A stretch of 64,000 bases of DNA, taken from positions 124,001 to 188,000 of the forward strand of contig NZ_BCTO01000010.1 of the NCBI RefSeq assembly GCF_001571325.1, in the 5' to 3' direction. The notes beneath the pieces are model-generated. The model did no database searches. It saw only the letters and a list, made by a program, of their open reading frames with translations, and was not told the origin of the DNA. The position numbers and the translations under genes were made by a program. Each line of letters starts with the position of its first letter. Within the stretch, counting starts at the first letter, position 1. Positions 20,935 to 28,772 of the stretch are shown here, piece by piece. The DNA comes from Delftia tsuruhatensis NBRC 16741. Lineage in GTDB: Bacteria > Pseudomonadota > Gammaproteobacteria > Burkholderiales > Burkholderiaceae_C.

Positions 20935-20965
20935 ACACGAAATCAGTGGAGCACGAATTTCGTGT
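20935..20965. promoter_or_regulatory. Operator candidate for the toxin-antitoxin pair
   Basis: A 9-bp inverted repeat, ACACGAAAT at 20935 and ATTTCGTGT at 20957, overlaps a second palindrome, CACGAATTTCGTG, at 20952-20964. Together these give three CACGAA-type half-sites ahead of the GTG start at 20979. Ribbon-helix-helix antitoxins commonly repress their own genes through such repeated sites. Confidence 0.55.
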
Positions 20966-20978
20966 AGACTTGCACCCT

Positions 20979-21227
20979 GTGAAGAACCTCACCATCACCG
21001 TCGAAGACAGCGTGCTCGAATGGGCCCGCATCGAGGCCGCGCGCCGCGGCACCAGCGTCTCGCGCATGGTGGGCGACTTCATGGCCGAGATGCAGCGCCG
21101 CGAGGACGCCTACGAGCGCGCCTACCTGGCCTGGCGCACCGACGAGCGCGGCTGGGACGGCGGCCAGCCGTCATCCACGCAGCCCGCCCAGCGCAGTGCC
21201 GCGCTGCGCCGCGAGGGCCAGGCATGA
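20979..21227 (+). CDS. Ribbon-helix-helix-type antitoxin candidate
   Basis: The 82-residue product starts with a beta strand (VKNLTITVEDSVLEWARIEA) followed by RRGTSVSRMVGDFMAEM, the strand-helix-helix pattern of CopG/Arc-type regulators. The C-terminal half is charged and would wrap around the toxin. The GTG start keeps the operator repeats upstream; an ATG at 20922 would add 19 residues and put them inside the gene. No good ribosome site precedes the GTG. Its stop overlaps the PIN gene start (ATGA), as toxin-antitoxin pairs usually do. Confidence 0.7.
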   Translation: MKNLTITVEDSVLEWARIEAARRGTSVSRMVGDFMAEMQRREDAYERAYLAWRTDERGWDGGQPSSTQPAQRSAALRREGQA

Positions 21228-21661
21228 ACACCGTCTTCGTCGATACCTCCGTGCTGGTCGCTGCCGAAGACACGGGGCAGGGCGCCTTGCATGCCGCCGT
21301 GCTGCAGTGGCTGGACCTGCTGTGGCGCACGCGCAGCGGGCGCACCGGCAGTCAGTCGCTGTGCGAGTTCTATGAACAGGTCACCACGGCCGCCCAGCCT
21401 TTGCCGCAGGGCGATGCGCGCGCCGCCATCCGCCGCTACCAGACCTGGACGCCCTGGAAGACCGATGCCGCCACGCTGGAGACCGCCTGGGCCGTGCAAT
21501 CGCGCCACCAGCTGGCCTTTGGCGACTGCCTGGCCGTGGCCTGCGCCCAGCACAGCGGCTGCGAGCAGATGCTGACCCTGCACCTGCCGCACGGCGCCCA
21601 GTTCGGCGGCGTCGCCATGGTGCACCCGCTGCACCAGGTGCCGCCGCAGCAGCAGGCCTGA
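21224..21661 (+). CDS. PIN-domain toxin-like protein (VapC-like)
   Basis: The 145-residue protein has a PIN fold: Asp7 in VFVDTSVLV, Glu48 in SLCEFYEQV and Asp101 in FGDCLAVACA match three metal-binding acidic positions of VapC ribonucleases. The fourth acidic position, normally in an SED-like motif, reads TLHLPHG, with His120 where Asp is expected. The protein may therefore have altered or lost nuclease activity. It is translationally coupled to the antitoxin candidate and lies between hisD and hisC, which is unrelated to its likely role. Confidence 0.75.
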   Translation: MNTVFVDTSVLVAAEDTGQGALHAAVLQWLDLLWRTRSGRTGSQSLCEFYEQVTTAAQPLPQGDARAAIRRYQTWTPWKTDAATLETAWAVQSRHQLAFGDCLAVACAQHSGCEQMLTLHLPHGAQFGGVAMVHPLHQVPPQQQA

Positions 21662-21714
21662 GCGGCTTCGCTGATGGATTTCTTCCCCCACTGACTCGTG
21701 AAAGTGTGCATGCC

Positions 21715-22839
21715 ATGACAGCTTCCATTCCGCAGGTTCAGGCCCTGGCCCTGGAGCGCATCCGCGCCGATGTCCGCTCCATGCATGCCTACCATGTGCA
21801 GCCCTCGCAAGGCCTGCTCAAGATGGACACGATGGAGAACCCCTTCCGACTGCCACCCGAGCTGCAGGCCGCGCTGGGCGAGCGCCTGGGCCGGCTGGAG
21901 ATCAACCGCTACCCTGGCGAGCGCCAGGAAGTGCTTAAGGACATGCTGGCCCGCTACGCGCAGGCGCCGGCCGGCAGCGCCGTACTGCTGGGCAATGGCT
22001 CGGACGAGATCATCACGCTGCTGGCCCTGGCTTGTGCCCAGCCCCACGCCGAGGGCCGCGCCACCATGCTGGCGCCCATGCCGGGCTTCGTCATGTATCC
22101 CATGAGCGCCAGGCTGCAGGGCCTGGACTTTGTGGGGGTCGACCTGACGGCCGACTTCGAGCTGGACGTGCCCGCCATGCGCGCCGCCATTGCCGAGCAC
22201 CGCCCCGCCATCACCTATATCGCCTATCCCAACAATCCCACGGCCACGCTCTGGGCCGAGGCCGATGTGCAGGCCGTGATCGACGCGGTCGGCGCCATCG
22301 GCGGCCTGGTCGTCATGGACGAGGCCTACCAGCCCTTCGCCCGCCGCAGCTGGGCAGAGAACATGCGCGCCGACCCGGCCCGCAACGCCCATGTGCTGCT
22401 GATGCGCACGCTCAGCAAGTTCGGCCTGGCCGGTGCGCGCCTGGGCTACCTGATCGGCCCGGCCGCCATCGTCGGCGAGATCGACAAGGTGCGCCCGCCC
22501 TACAACATCAGCGTGCTCAACTGCGAGACGGCCATCTTCGCGCTGGAGCACGAGGCGCTGTATGCGCAGCAGGCCGTGGCCATCCGCGCCGAGCGCCAGC
22601 CGCTGATCGACGCGCTGACCGCGCTGCCGGGTGTGGAAAAGATCTGGCCATCCGAGGCCAACATGGTCTTGCTGCGCGTGCGCGATGCCGCGCGTGCCCA
22701 GGCCGAGATGAAGGCCCGGGGCGTGCTGGTGAAGAACGTCAGTGCCATGCACCCGCTGCTGGCCAATTGCCTGCGCCTGACCGTGGGCACCCACGAAGAA
22801 AACGCCCAGATGCTGGCGGCCCTGAAGGAATCCCTATGA
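21715..22839 (+). CDS. hisC: HisC, histidinol-phosphate aminotransferase
   Basis: This PLP enzyme converts imidazole acetol phosphate and glutamate to histidinol phosphate. The 374-residue protein has the PLP lysine in [28 protein letters not shown] in the cofactor pocket and [11 protein letters not shown] with the PLP-contacting Asp. GTG 21706 is a possible alternative start three codons earlier. Its stop overlaps hisB (ATGA). The promoter is probably that of the toxin-antitoxin unit or lies in the 53-bp gap before it. Confidence 0.95.
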   Translation: MTASIPQVQALALERIRADVRSMHAYHVQPSQGLLKMDTMENPFRLPPELQAALGERLGRLEINRYPGERQEVLKDMLARYAQAPAGSAVLLGNGSDEIITLLALACAQPHAEGRATMLAPMPGFVMYPMSARLQGLDFVGVDLTADFELDVPAMRAAIAEHRPAITYIAYPNNPTATLWAEADVQAVIDAVGAIGGLVVMDEAYQPFARRSWAENMRADPARNAHVLLMRTLSKFGLAGARLGYLIGPAAIVGEIDKVRPPYNISVLNCETAIFALEHEALYAQQAVAIRAERQPLIDALTALPGVEKIWPSEANMVLLRVRDAARAQAEMKARGVLVKNVSAMHPLLANCLRLTVGTHEENAQMLAALKESL

Positions 22840-23441
22840 GCAATGCAGTCCCCGCACGCACCGCCGAAGTGCAGCGCAACACCGCCGAGACCCGGATCAA
22901 GGTCGCCATCAACCTGGACGGCACGGGCAAGGCCAGCCTGCACTCGGGCATCGGCTTTCTGGATCACATGCTCGACCAGATCGCGCGCCACGGCCTGATC
23001 GACCTGGACATCGAGTGCGAGGGCGACCTGCACATCGACGGCCACCACACGGTGGAGGACATCGGCATCACCCTGGGCCAGGCCTTCGCCAAGGCCGTGG
23101 GCGACAAGAAGGGCATCCGCCGCTACGGCCACGCCTATGTGCCGCTGGACGAGGCCCTGAGCCGCGTGGTCATCGATTTCTCGGGCCGTCCCGGGCTGCA
23201 CATGGACGTGAAATTCACGGCCGGCAGCATCGGCCAGCTCGACACCCAGCTGGTCTACGAATTCTTCCAGGGCTTCGTCAACCATGCGGGCGTGACCCTG
23301 CACATCGACAACCTCAAGGGCTTCAATGCCCACCACCAGTGCGAGACCATCTTCAAGGCCTTCGCACGCGCCCTGCGCTTTGCGCTGGAGCATGACGAGC
23401 GCATGGCCGGCGTCATCCCCTCGACCAAGGGCGCTCTGTAA
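22836..23441 (+). CDS. hisB: HisB, imidazoleglycerol-phosphate dehydratase
   Basis: The 201-residue monofunctional dehydratase removes water from imidazole glycerol phosphate. Manganese-ligand motifs are [23 protein letters not shown] and [18 protein letters not shown]. The histidinol-phosphatase domain of the enterobacterial HisB is absent, so the phosphatase must be encoded elsewhere. Confidence 0.96.
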   Translation: MSNAVPARTAEVQRNTAETRIKVAINLDGTGKASLHSGIGFLDHMLDQIARHGLIDLDIECEGDLHIDGHHTVEDIGITLGQAFAKAVGDKKGIRRYGHAYVPLDEALSRVVIDFSGRPGLHMDVKFTAGSIGQLDTQLVYEFFQGFVNHAGVTLHIDNLKGFNAHHQCETIFKAFARALRFALEHDERMAGVIPSTKGAL

Positions 23442-23522
23442 AGAGAAGCGATTGGCATCGGCCAGAACTTGATCTGACCGGGCAATCCCGCCGAAAATCC
23501 GACAGAACACGCGCCACACGCT

Positions 23523-24191
23523 ATGAGTTTGACTGACAACACCGTCGCCGTCGTCGATTACGGCATGGGCAATCTGCGCTCGGTTTCACAGGCCGTGCGC
23601 ACGGCCGCCGCCGATTCCGGCTGGCAGGTCGTTGTGACCTCCGATCCCGAGGTGGTCCTGGCCGCCGACCGCGTCGTGCTGCCGGGCCAGGGCGCCATGC
23701 CCGACTGCATGCGCGAGCTGCGCGAATCCGGCCTGCAGGAAGCCGTGCTGCATGCCGCTGCCAACAAGCCCCTGTTCGGCGTCTGCGTGGGCATGCAGAT
23801 GCTGCTGGACCACAGCGACGAAGGTGACGTGCCCGGCCTGGGCCTCATCCCCGGCAACGTGCGCAAGTTCGATCTGGCGGGCCGCACCCAGGCCGATGGC
23901 AGCCGCTTCAAGGTTCCGCAGATGGGCTGGAACCGCGTGCACCAGACGCACAACGCCGGCCATGCCCACCCGCTGTGGCGTGGAATTCCCGAAGACAGCT
24001 TCTACTACTTCGTGCACAGTTTCTATGCCGTGGTGCAGCAGCCGCAGCATTGCGCTGCTCAGGCCGACTACGGCGGGCGCTTTGCCTGCGCCATCGCGCG
24101 CGATAATATTTTCGCCACGCAGTTTCACCCCGAAAAAAGCGCTGACCAGGGACTGGCCCTGTTCCGCAACTTTCTGGGCTGGAAGCCCTGA
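23523..24191 (+). CDS. hisH: HisH, glutamine amidotransferase subunit of IGP synthase
   Basis: HisH releases ammonia from glutamine and channels it to HisF. The 222-residue class I amidotransferase has the nucleophile cysteine in [14 protein letters not shown] and the His-Glu pair in [10 protein letters not shown]. It normally works only with HisF, whose gene is missing from this window. An 81-bp gap separates it from hisB. Confidence 0.96.
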   Translation: MSLTDNTVAVVDYGMGNLRSVSQAVRTAAADSGWQVVVTSDPEVVLAADRVVLPGQGAMPDCMRELRESGLQEAVLHAAANKPLFGVCVGMQMLLDHSDEGDVPGLGLIPGNVRKFDLAGRTQADGSRFKVPQMGWNRVHQTHNAGHAHPLWRGIPEDSFYYFVHSFYAVVQQPQHCAAQADYGGRFACAIARDNIFATQFHPEKSADQGLALFRNFLGWKP

Positions 24192-24252
24192 ATCCCCTTT
24201 TCTTCCCCGCACCGGCCGCTGAATCCCAGGCCTTCATTGCTCGCAAACCATC

Positions 24253-24993
24253 ATGCTGCTCATTCCTGCCATCGACCTCAAGGACGGCCACTGCGTACGC
24301 CTCATCCAGGGTGATATGGACCAGTCGACCACGTTCGGCGAAGACCCGGCCATCATCGCCCGCCGCTGGCTCGACGCCGGCGCGCGCCGCCTGCACCTGG
24401 TGGACCTCAATGGCGCGTTTGCGGGCCAGCCCAAGAACCTTGCGGCCATCAAGGCCATCCTCAAAGAGGTGGACGGCCGGATTCCGGTGCAGCTCGGCGG
24501 AGGCATCCGCGATCTGGACACCATCGAGAAATACATAGATGCCGGCATCAGCTACGTGATCATCGGCACCGCTGCCGTGAAGAACCCCGGCTTTCTGCAG
24601 GATGCCTGCAGCGCCTTCGGCGGCCATGTGATCGTCGGGCTCGACGCCAAGGACGGCAAGGTCGCCATCGACGGCTGGAGCAAGCTCACGGGCCAGGACG
24701 TGCATTCGGTGGCCAAGCGCTTCGAGGACTGGGGCGTGGAGTCCATCATCTACACCGACATCGGCCGCGACGGCATGCTCACGGGCATCAACATCGATGC
24801 CACCGTCAATCTTGCCCAATCGCTGAAGATCCCCGTCATCGCCTCGGGTGGCCTGGCGGGCATGGCCGACATCGAGGCGCTGTGCAAGGTCGAGGACGAA
24901 GGCATCGAGGGCGTGATCTGCGGTCGCGCCATCTACTCGGGCGATCTCGACTTCGCCGCAGCGCAGGCTCGCGCCGACGAACTCACGGCCTGA
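24253..24993 (+). CDS. hisA: HisA, ProFAR isomerase
   Basis: HisA opens the phosphoribosyl ring of ProFAR by an Amadori rearrangement. The 246-residue TIM barrel has the catalytic Asp in [10 protein letters not shown] and the second Asp in [10 protein letters not shown], plus phosphate loops QLGGGIR and ASGGLAG. It is distinguished from HisF by the N-terminal MLLIPAIDL. It is the last his gene here; hisF would normally follow directly. Confidence 0.95.
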   Translation: MLLIPAIDLKDGHCVRLIQGDMDQSTTFGEDPAIIARRWLDAGARRLHLVDLNGAFAGQPKNLAAIKAILKEVDGRIPVQLGGGIRDLDTIEKYIDAGISYVIIGTAAVKNPGFLQDACSAFGGHVIVGLDAKDGKVAIDGWSKLTGQDVHSVAKRFEDWGVESIIYTDIGRDGMLTGINIDATVNLAQSLKIPVIASGGLAGMADIEALCKVEDEGIEGVICGRAIYSGDLDFAAAQARADELTA

Positions 24994-25017
24994 GCGGCCT
25001 GCGCCTTCTCGATATTC

Positions 25018-25046
25018 GCGGGCGCCTGTCCCTGACAGGCGCCCGC
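25018..25046. other. Perfect hairpin between hisA and the convergent lipoprotein gene
   Basis: Thirteen-base arms beginning GCGGGCGCC are separated by only 3 nt. No T-tract follows on either strand, so it is not a classic terminator, but it sits where two convergent transcripts would meet and may still end or stabilise them. Confidence 0.55.
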
Positions 25047-25078
25047 GCTGCATTCAGCGCCGGGGTTTCAAGCGGCCG

Positions 25079-26350
25079 CTACGAGCAGGCGGGAAGGGCT
25101 TGCCCGGCATTGGTGGCGCGCACGGTCTGCACAAAGGCATCCCAGTAATTCGGCAGCCCGGCCCAGGGGTTGCCCACGCCGGTGCTGGGCTCGAACTCCA
25201 GCTGGGTCACATAGATCCATCCCGCCTGGTAGCGTGCCGAGGCGGCCGACTGCACAGCCGTCTGCATGGCCGCGCAGCCCGACACGTTGTGCACCAGCGA
25301 GGCCTGGTGGCTATTGGCCAGCCCGTACAGCCAATCGAAACTGGTCGTGCGCGGATCGTAGGTGGCGTACGTGGAGCCCTTGCCCTCGAACGTGGTCAGC
25401 ACATCGGCCACATCGGCATAACCGGCCACGGGCACGAGGCCTGGGTTGCCGATCACGATCAGGTCGGGATTCTTGGCCTTGATGTACTGGTAGATGCTGC
25501 GGTAGAAGTCCAGCCGGTTGGTGGTGGCCGCCATCTCGTCAATGAAGAAGCCCTTGACCAGGCCTGCGCCGTAGTGCGTGAAATAGTTGTCGATATTGGC
25601 CTGGATGCTTGCCAGCGATCGCGTGCCCGTGCCATAGCTGGAGCTCACATAGCCCACCAACTGCCCGCCCGCGTTGGCAAAAGCGGTTGCGGCGCGCATG
25701 ATGTTCGCATCCGGGCCACTGAAAATGCCGTTGGCCGGGTTCAGGATGGCCGTCATCTGCACGGTCGGATTCGCCTGGGCGCTGGCTGCCAGCGCATTCC
25801 AGGCCGTGGCCCCCGCGCCCGTGGGATAGAAATACGCAGGCACCAGCACCCGCAGCGGCGCAGGAGCCGGGCGCAGATAGAAGGTCTGCGAAGCGCTGCC
25901 CGTGCGGCTTCCCACGGTGGCGCTGGCCTGCACCTGCTGGCGGCCCGGCGTGGCGCCGGTCAGGGAGGCAGTTGCCACGCCGGAGCTGGTCAGCGCCGAG
26001 GTGCTGACGCCTGTGGCTGCGCTGAAGCTCACCACGGTTCCATCGGCGGCATTCACGCCATCTGCGAGAACACCTGCGCGCAGGGTCAGTGCCGAGCCTG
26101 CAGTCACCACATCCCTGGCGGCCGGGGCCGTCCATTGCACGGTGACCGAGGTCACTCCGGGCTGGCCGGTGCCGCCGCCATCGCCCCCGGTGCCGCCGCC
26201 AGCGCTGCTGTCACCACCACCGCCTCCGCCGCAGGAAGCCAAGGAGGCGGCCAGGGCGAGCATGCCGAGTCGCAGGACAAGAGGAGAGGGAGCGTGGGAG
26301 CGTTGCATGACAGAGGAAGGCTGGGCGGGGGAAAGGCTATATTCAAGCAT
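25079..26350 (-). CDS. Spherulin-4/GH135-like lipoprotein with Ig-like domain
   Basis: The 423-residue product has a lipobox LASC (Cys40), a Gly-rich linker (41-64), an Ig-like bacterial domain (~65-160, VTAGSALTLRAGV) and a spherulin-4 TIM-barrel domain (~165-423). Barrel motifs are VLVPAYFYP, ILNPANGIFSGP, GYVSSSYGTG, GFFIDE (Asp271/Glu272), GNPG (Asn302) and TFEGKG (Glu322). Family GH135 enzymes such as fungal Sph3 cut alpha-1,4-N-acetylgalactosamine polymers; activity here is inferred. ATG 26350 has an aaggaag site about 11 nt upstream; ATG 26308 gives a shorter, more typical lipoprotein signal. The gene stands where hisF is expected. Confidence 0.8.
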   Translation of the reverse strand: MLEYSLSPAQPSSVMQRSHAPSPLVLRLGMLALAASLASCGGGGGGDSSAGGGTGGDGGGTGQPGVTSVTVQWTAPAARDVVTAGSALTLRAGVLADGVNAADGTVVSFSAATGVSTSALTSSGVATASLTGATPGRQQVQASATVGSRTGSASQTFYLRPAPAPLRVLVPAYFYPTGAGATAWNALAASAQANPTVQMTAILNPANGIFSGPDANIMRAATAFANAGGQLVGYVSSSYGTGTRSLASIQANIDNYFTHYGAGLVKGFFIDEMAATTNRLDFYRSIYQYIKAKNPDLIVIGNPGLVPVAGYADVADVLTTFEGKGSTYATYDPRTTSFDWLYGLANSHQASLVHNVSGCAAMQTAVQSAASARYQAGWIYVTQLEFEPSTGVGNPWAGLPNYWDAFVQTVRATNAGQALPACS

Positions 26351-27251
26351 GAAAGTTACATCTTCCTTTCCCGCAGTAACAGCTTTACCTGCGGCCGTGC
26401 AAGCTCCCGGCGCCTGCGCTGATGCATGGCATGGCCTGCCCGCCATCCGCCTGCGCCTGGCCTGCGGCGATGCTGCCCTGGTGGCCTTGCAAGGGGCACA
26501 ACTGCTCTCCTGGCAGGCAGGTGGCGAGGAGCAACTGTTCCTGAGCCCTCATGCCGCCCATGACGGCCACACACCCATACGCGGCGGTATTCCGGTCTGC
26601 TTTCCCCAATTCAACCAACGCGGCCCGCTGGTCAAGCACGGCTTTGCGCGCACCCTGCCGTGGCAGGCTGATGCAGCACAGGCCGAGGTTCTTGCCGGCG
26701 ATGGCTTGTTCCTGCGGCTCAGGCTCGCCGACACGCCGCAGACGCGCGCCGTCTGGCCGCCTTCCTTCGAGACCTGGCTGGAGGTGACGCTGTTGCCCGG
26801 CCGGCTTGACGTGGAGCTGGTAGTGCACAACCGGGGCGACACGCCTTTGGCTTTCACTGCCGCCTTGCACAGCTACCTGCGCGTGGCGGACGTGGAGCAA
26901 TGCCGGCTGCAAGGCCTTGACGGCCTGCCTTACTGGGATGCCGTGGCCGACACCCATCCCACGCAGCACGGTGACGTGCGCTTTGGCGAAGAGCTCGATC
27001 GCGTCTACCCCCGGCCCGGGAACGCCATGGAGCTGGCCGCACCTGGCGGCGGCTTGCGGATCTCGCAGGATGCCGCCTGGAGCGAGACCGTGGTCTGGAA
27101 CCCCGGCCCCGCGCTGTGTGAACGTCTGCCCGACATGCCGCCGCAGGGGTGGCGGCAGATGCTGTGCGTGGAGGCCGCCGCCATCGATGCGCCCGTGCAT
27201 GTGGCGCCCGGCGCGCAATGGCGCGCGGCCCAGCGCCTGCACAAGCTGTAG
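26349..27251 (+). CDS. D-hexose-6-phosphate mutarotase (YeaD-like aldose epimerase)
   Basis: The ~300-residue protein matches the YeaD class of aldose 1-epimerases: LQGAQLLSWQAGGEEQLFLSP, then PIRGGIPVCFPQF, KHGFARTLPW, TAALHSYLRVADV with the catalytic His, and VVWNPGPALCERLPDMP. It should interconvert anomers of hexose 6-phosphates. The ATG at 26349 overlaps the start codon of the divergent lipoprotein; GTG 26397 is an alternative that would leave a 46-bp gap, and the first ~20 residues are not conserved. Confidence 0.85.
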   Translation: MKVTSSFPAVTALPAAVQAPGACADAWHGLPAIRLRLACGDAALVALQGAQLLSWQAGGEEQLFLSPHAAHDGHTPIRGGIPVCFPQFNQRGPLVKHGFARTLPWQADAAQAEVLAGDGLFLRLRLADTPQTRAVWPPSFETWLEVTLLPGRLDVELVVHNRGDTPLAFTAALHSYLRVADVEQCRLQGLDGLPYWDAVADTHPTQHGDVRFGEELDRVYPRPGNAMELAAPGGGLRISQDAAWSETVVWNPGPALCERLPDMPPQGWRQMLCVEAAAIDAPVHVAPGAQWRAAQRLHKL

Positions 27252-27268
27252 CTCAGCACCGGCCCTGC

Positions 27269-27306
27269 AACGAAAAAAGCGCCTGTTCACAGGCGCTTTT
27301 TTCGTT
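27269..27306. terminator. Bidirectional terminator between mutarotase and DegS-like genes
   Basis: Perfect 17-bp arms, from AACGAAAAAAGCGCCTG to its reverse complement, enclose the loop TTCA. A-rich and T-rich ends make it work on both strands, serving the two convergent genes. Confidence 0.9.
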
Positions 27307-27321
27307 GGGGCGGGGGGCGGG

Positions 27322-28473
27322 TCAGCGGCGCTGCATGCGCTGTGCCGACTGCGCAGGGCGCAGGCCCGGGGTGATCTGCAGCTCCACGGGGCCTTCGCCA
27401 CGGCGCACATCGAATTTCGCAGCCTCGCCGGGCTTGAGCGCGGCCACGGCGGTCAGCAGCTCGGACACATTGCGGATGGGCTTGTCGCCCACCTGCACGA
27501 TCACATCGCCCGGGCGCATGCCGGCCTGGGCAGCGGGGCCTGCCTGCAGCACGCCGGTGATGATCACGCCGGAGTCGGCCTTCACGCCAAAGGTCTCTGC
27601 CAGCTCCGGCGACAGCTCATTGGGCTCCACGCCGATCCAGCCGCGCACCACGCGGCCGTCCTTGACGATGCCGTCCAGCACCAGCTTGGCCGTGGACACG
27701 GGAATCGCAAAGCCGATGCCCATGCTGCCGCCCGAGCGCGAATAGATGGCGGTATTGATGCCCAGCAGATTGCCGCTGACATCCACCAGCGCGCCGCCCG
27801 AATTGCCGGGGTTGATGGCGGCGTCGGTCTGTATGAAGTTCTCGAAGGTATTGATGCCCAGCTGGCTGCGGCCCAGGGCGCTGACGATGCCGCTGGTCAC
27901 CGTCTGGCCCACGCCGAAGGGGTTGCCGATGGCCAGCACGCGGTCGCCCACGTCGATCTGGTCGGAATTGCCCAGAACGATGACGGGCAGCTTGTCCAGG
28001 GCGATCTTGAGCACGGCCAGGTCGGTCTCGGGATCGGTACCGATCACCTGGGCCTTGGCCTGGCGGCTGTCGGTCAGCGTGACCTCGATGTCATCGGCGC
28101 CCTCGACCACATGGTTGTTGGTCAGGATGTAGCCGTCCGGGCTGATGATCACGCCGCTGCCCAGGCCTGCCTGCTCCTGCGTGCCCTGGTCGCCGAAGAA
28201 GAACTGGAACCACGGATCGTTGCTGCGCGGATGCCGTACCGCCTTGCTGGTGTTGATGCTCACCACGGCAGGCGCCGCCTTCTTGGCCGCAGGTGCAAAG
28301 CTGCCCGGGCTGACTTCTCCGACGGGCGTGGCCGGCGCCTCCAGCAACGCAATGCCCGCGTTGCTGCGCACGGCGCCGCGGCGCAGCCAGTCCGGCTGCA
28401 GGGTGGCAACGACGAAGTAGGCAGCCACCAGGATGGTGACCGCCTGCGAAAACAGCAGCCAGGTGCGTTTCAT
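27322..28473 (-). CDS. DegS-like membrane-anchored serine protease (S1C, one PDZ)
   Basis: The 383-residue protein has an N-terminal anchor (residues ~5-25), a trypsin-like domain and a single PDZ domain (~280-370, GVLQAGPAAQAGMRPGDVI). The triad is His121 (TNNHVVEG), Asp151 (ETDLAVLK) and Ser225 (NPGNSGGAL). One PDZ plus an anchor fits DegS rather than DegP. In relatives this gene follows tatABC after the his operon; tat genes are not present here. It may act in envelope stress signalling, though that is inference. Confidence 0.9.
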   Translation of the reverse strand: MKRTWLLFSQAVTILVAAYFVVATLQPDWLRRGAVRSNAGIALLEAPATPVGEVSPGSFAPAAKKAAPAVVSINTSKAVRHPRSNDPWFQFFFGDQGTQEQAGLGSGVIISPDGYILTNNHVVEGADDIEVTLTDSRQAKAQVIGTDPETDLAVLKIALDKLPVIVLGNSDQIDVGDRVLAIGNPFGVGQTVTSGIVSALGRSQLGINTFENFIQTDAAINPGNSGGALVDVSGNLLGINTAIYSRSGGSMGIGFAIPVSTAKLVLDGIVKDGRVVRGWIGVEPNELSPELAETFGVKADSGVIITGVLQAGPAAQAGMRPGDVIVQVGDKPIRNVSELLTAVAALKPGEAAKFDVRRGEGPVELQITPGLRPAQSAQRMQRR

Positions 28474-28772
28474 GAAGTGTGGTGTTCTGTGCGGGAGGAC
28501 AAGGCCCCATTGTGAGGCATGTCGTGAGCGGGGCGGTGGGCCGGCGGGCGAGCACCAAAGCCGCGCTCCCCACACAGCTACAGTACAAACCCTAGAATCC
28601 CCGGACGACTGCGCCACGCCGCGTTCGCTGTTGCGCTGGCCCACAAGCCGGCCCCAAGAGAGAGCCAAGTCCTCCGATCCCGAAGTCTTGCAGAACGATC
28701 TGCCGCCGCACGCCCATCCGTTGCCGTGGCATCCACCGCGCTGTCCTGCTGTTCGATCCCTGGAAAAAAACC
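28474..28772. other. Divergent intergenic region, DegS-like gene / MFS gene
   Basis: This 299-bp region separates two divergent genes. A TAGAAT at 28593 is a possible -10 for the transporter, without a convincing -35, and would leave a long leader. No ORF with a recognisable product, tRNA or repeat was found. Confidence 0.4.

Noticed and set aside
24994-25078. Possible hisF remnant after hisA
   Set aside because: The 85-bp gap holds only a hairpin; no HisF-like peptide was found in any frame here or elsewhere in the window.
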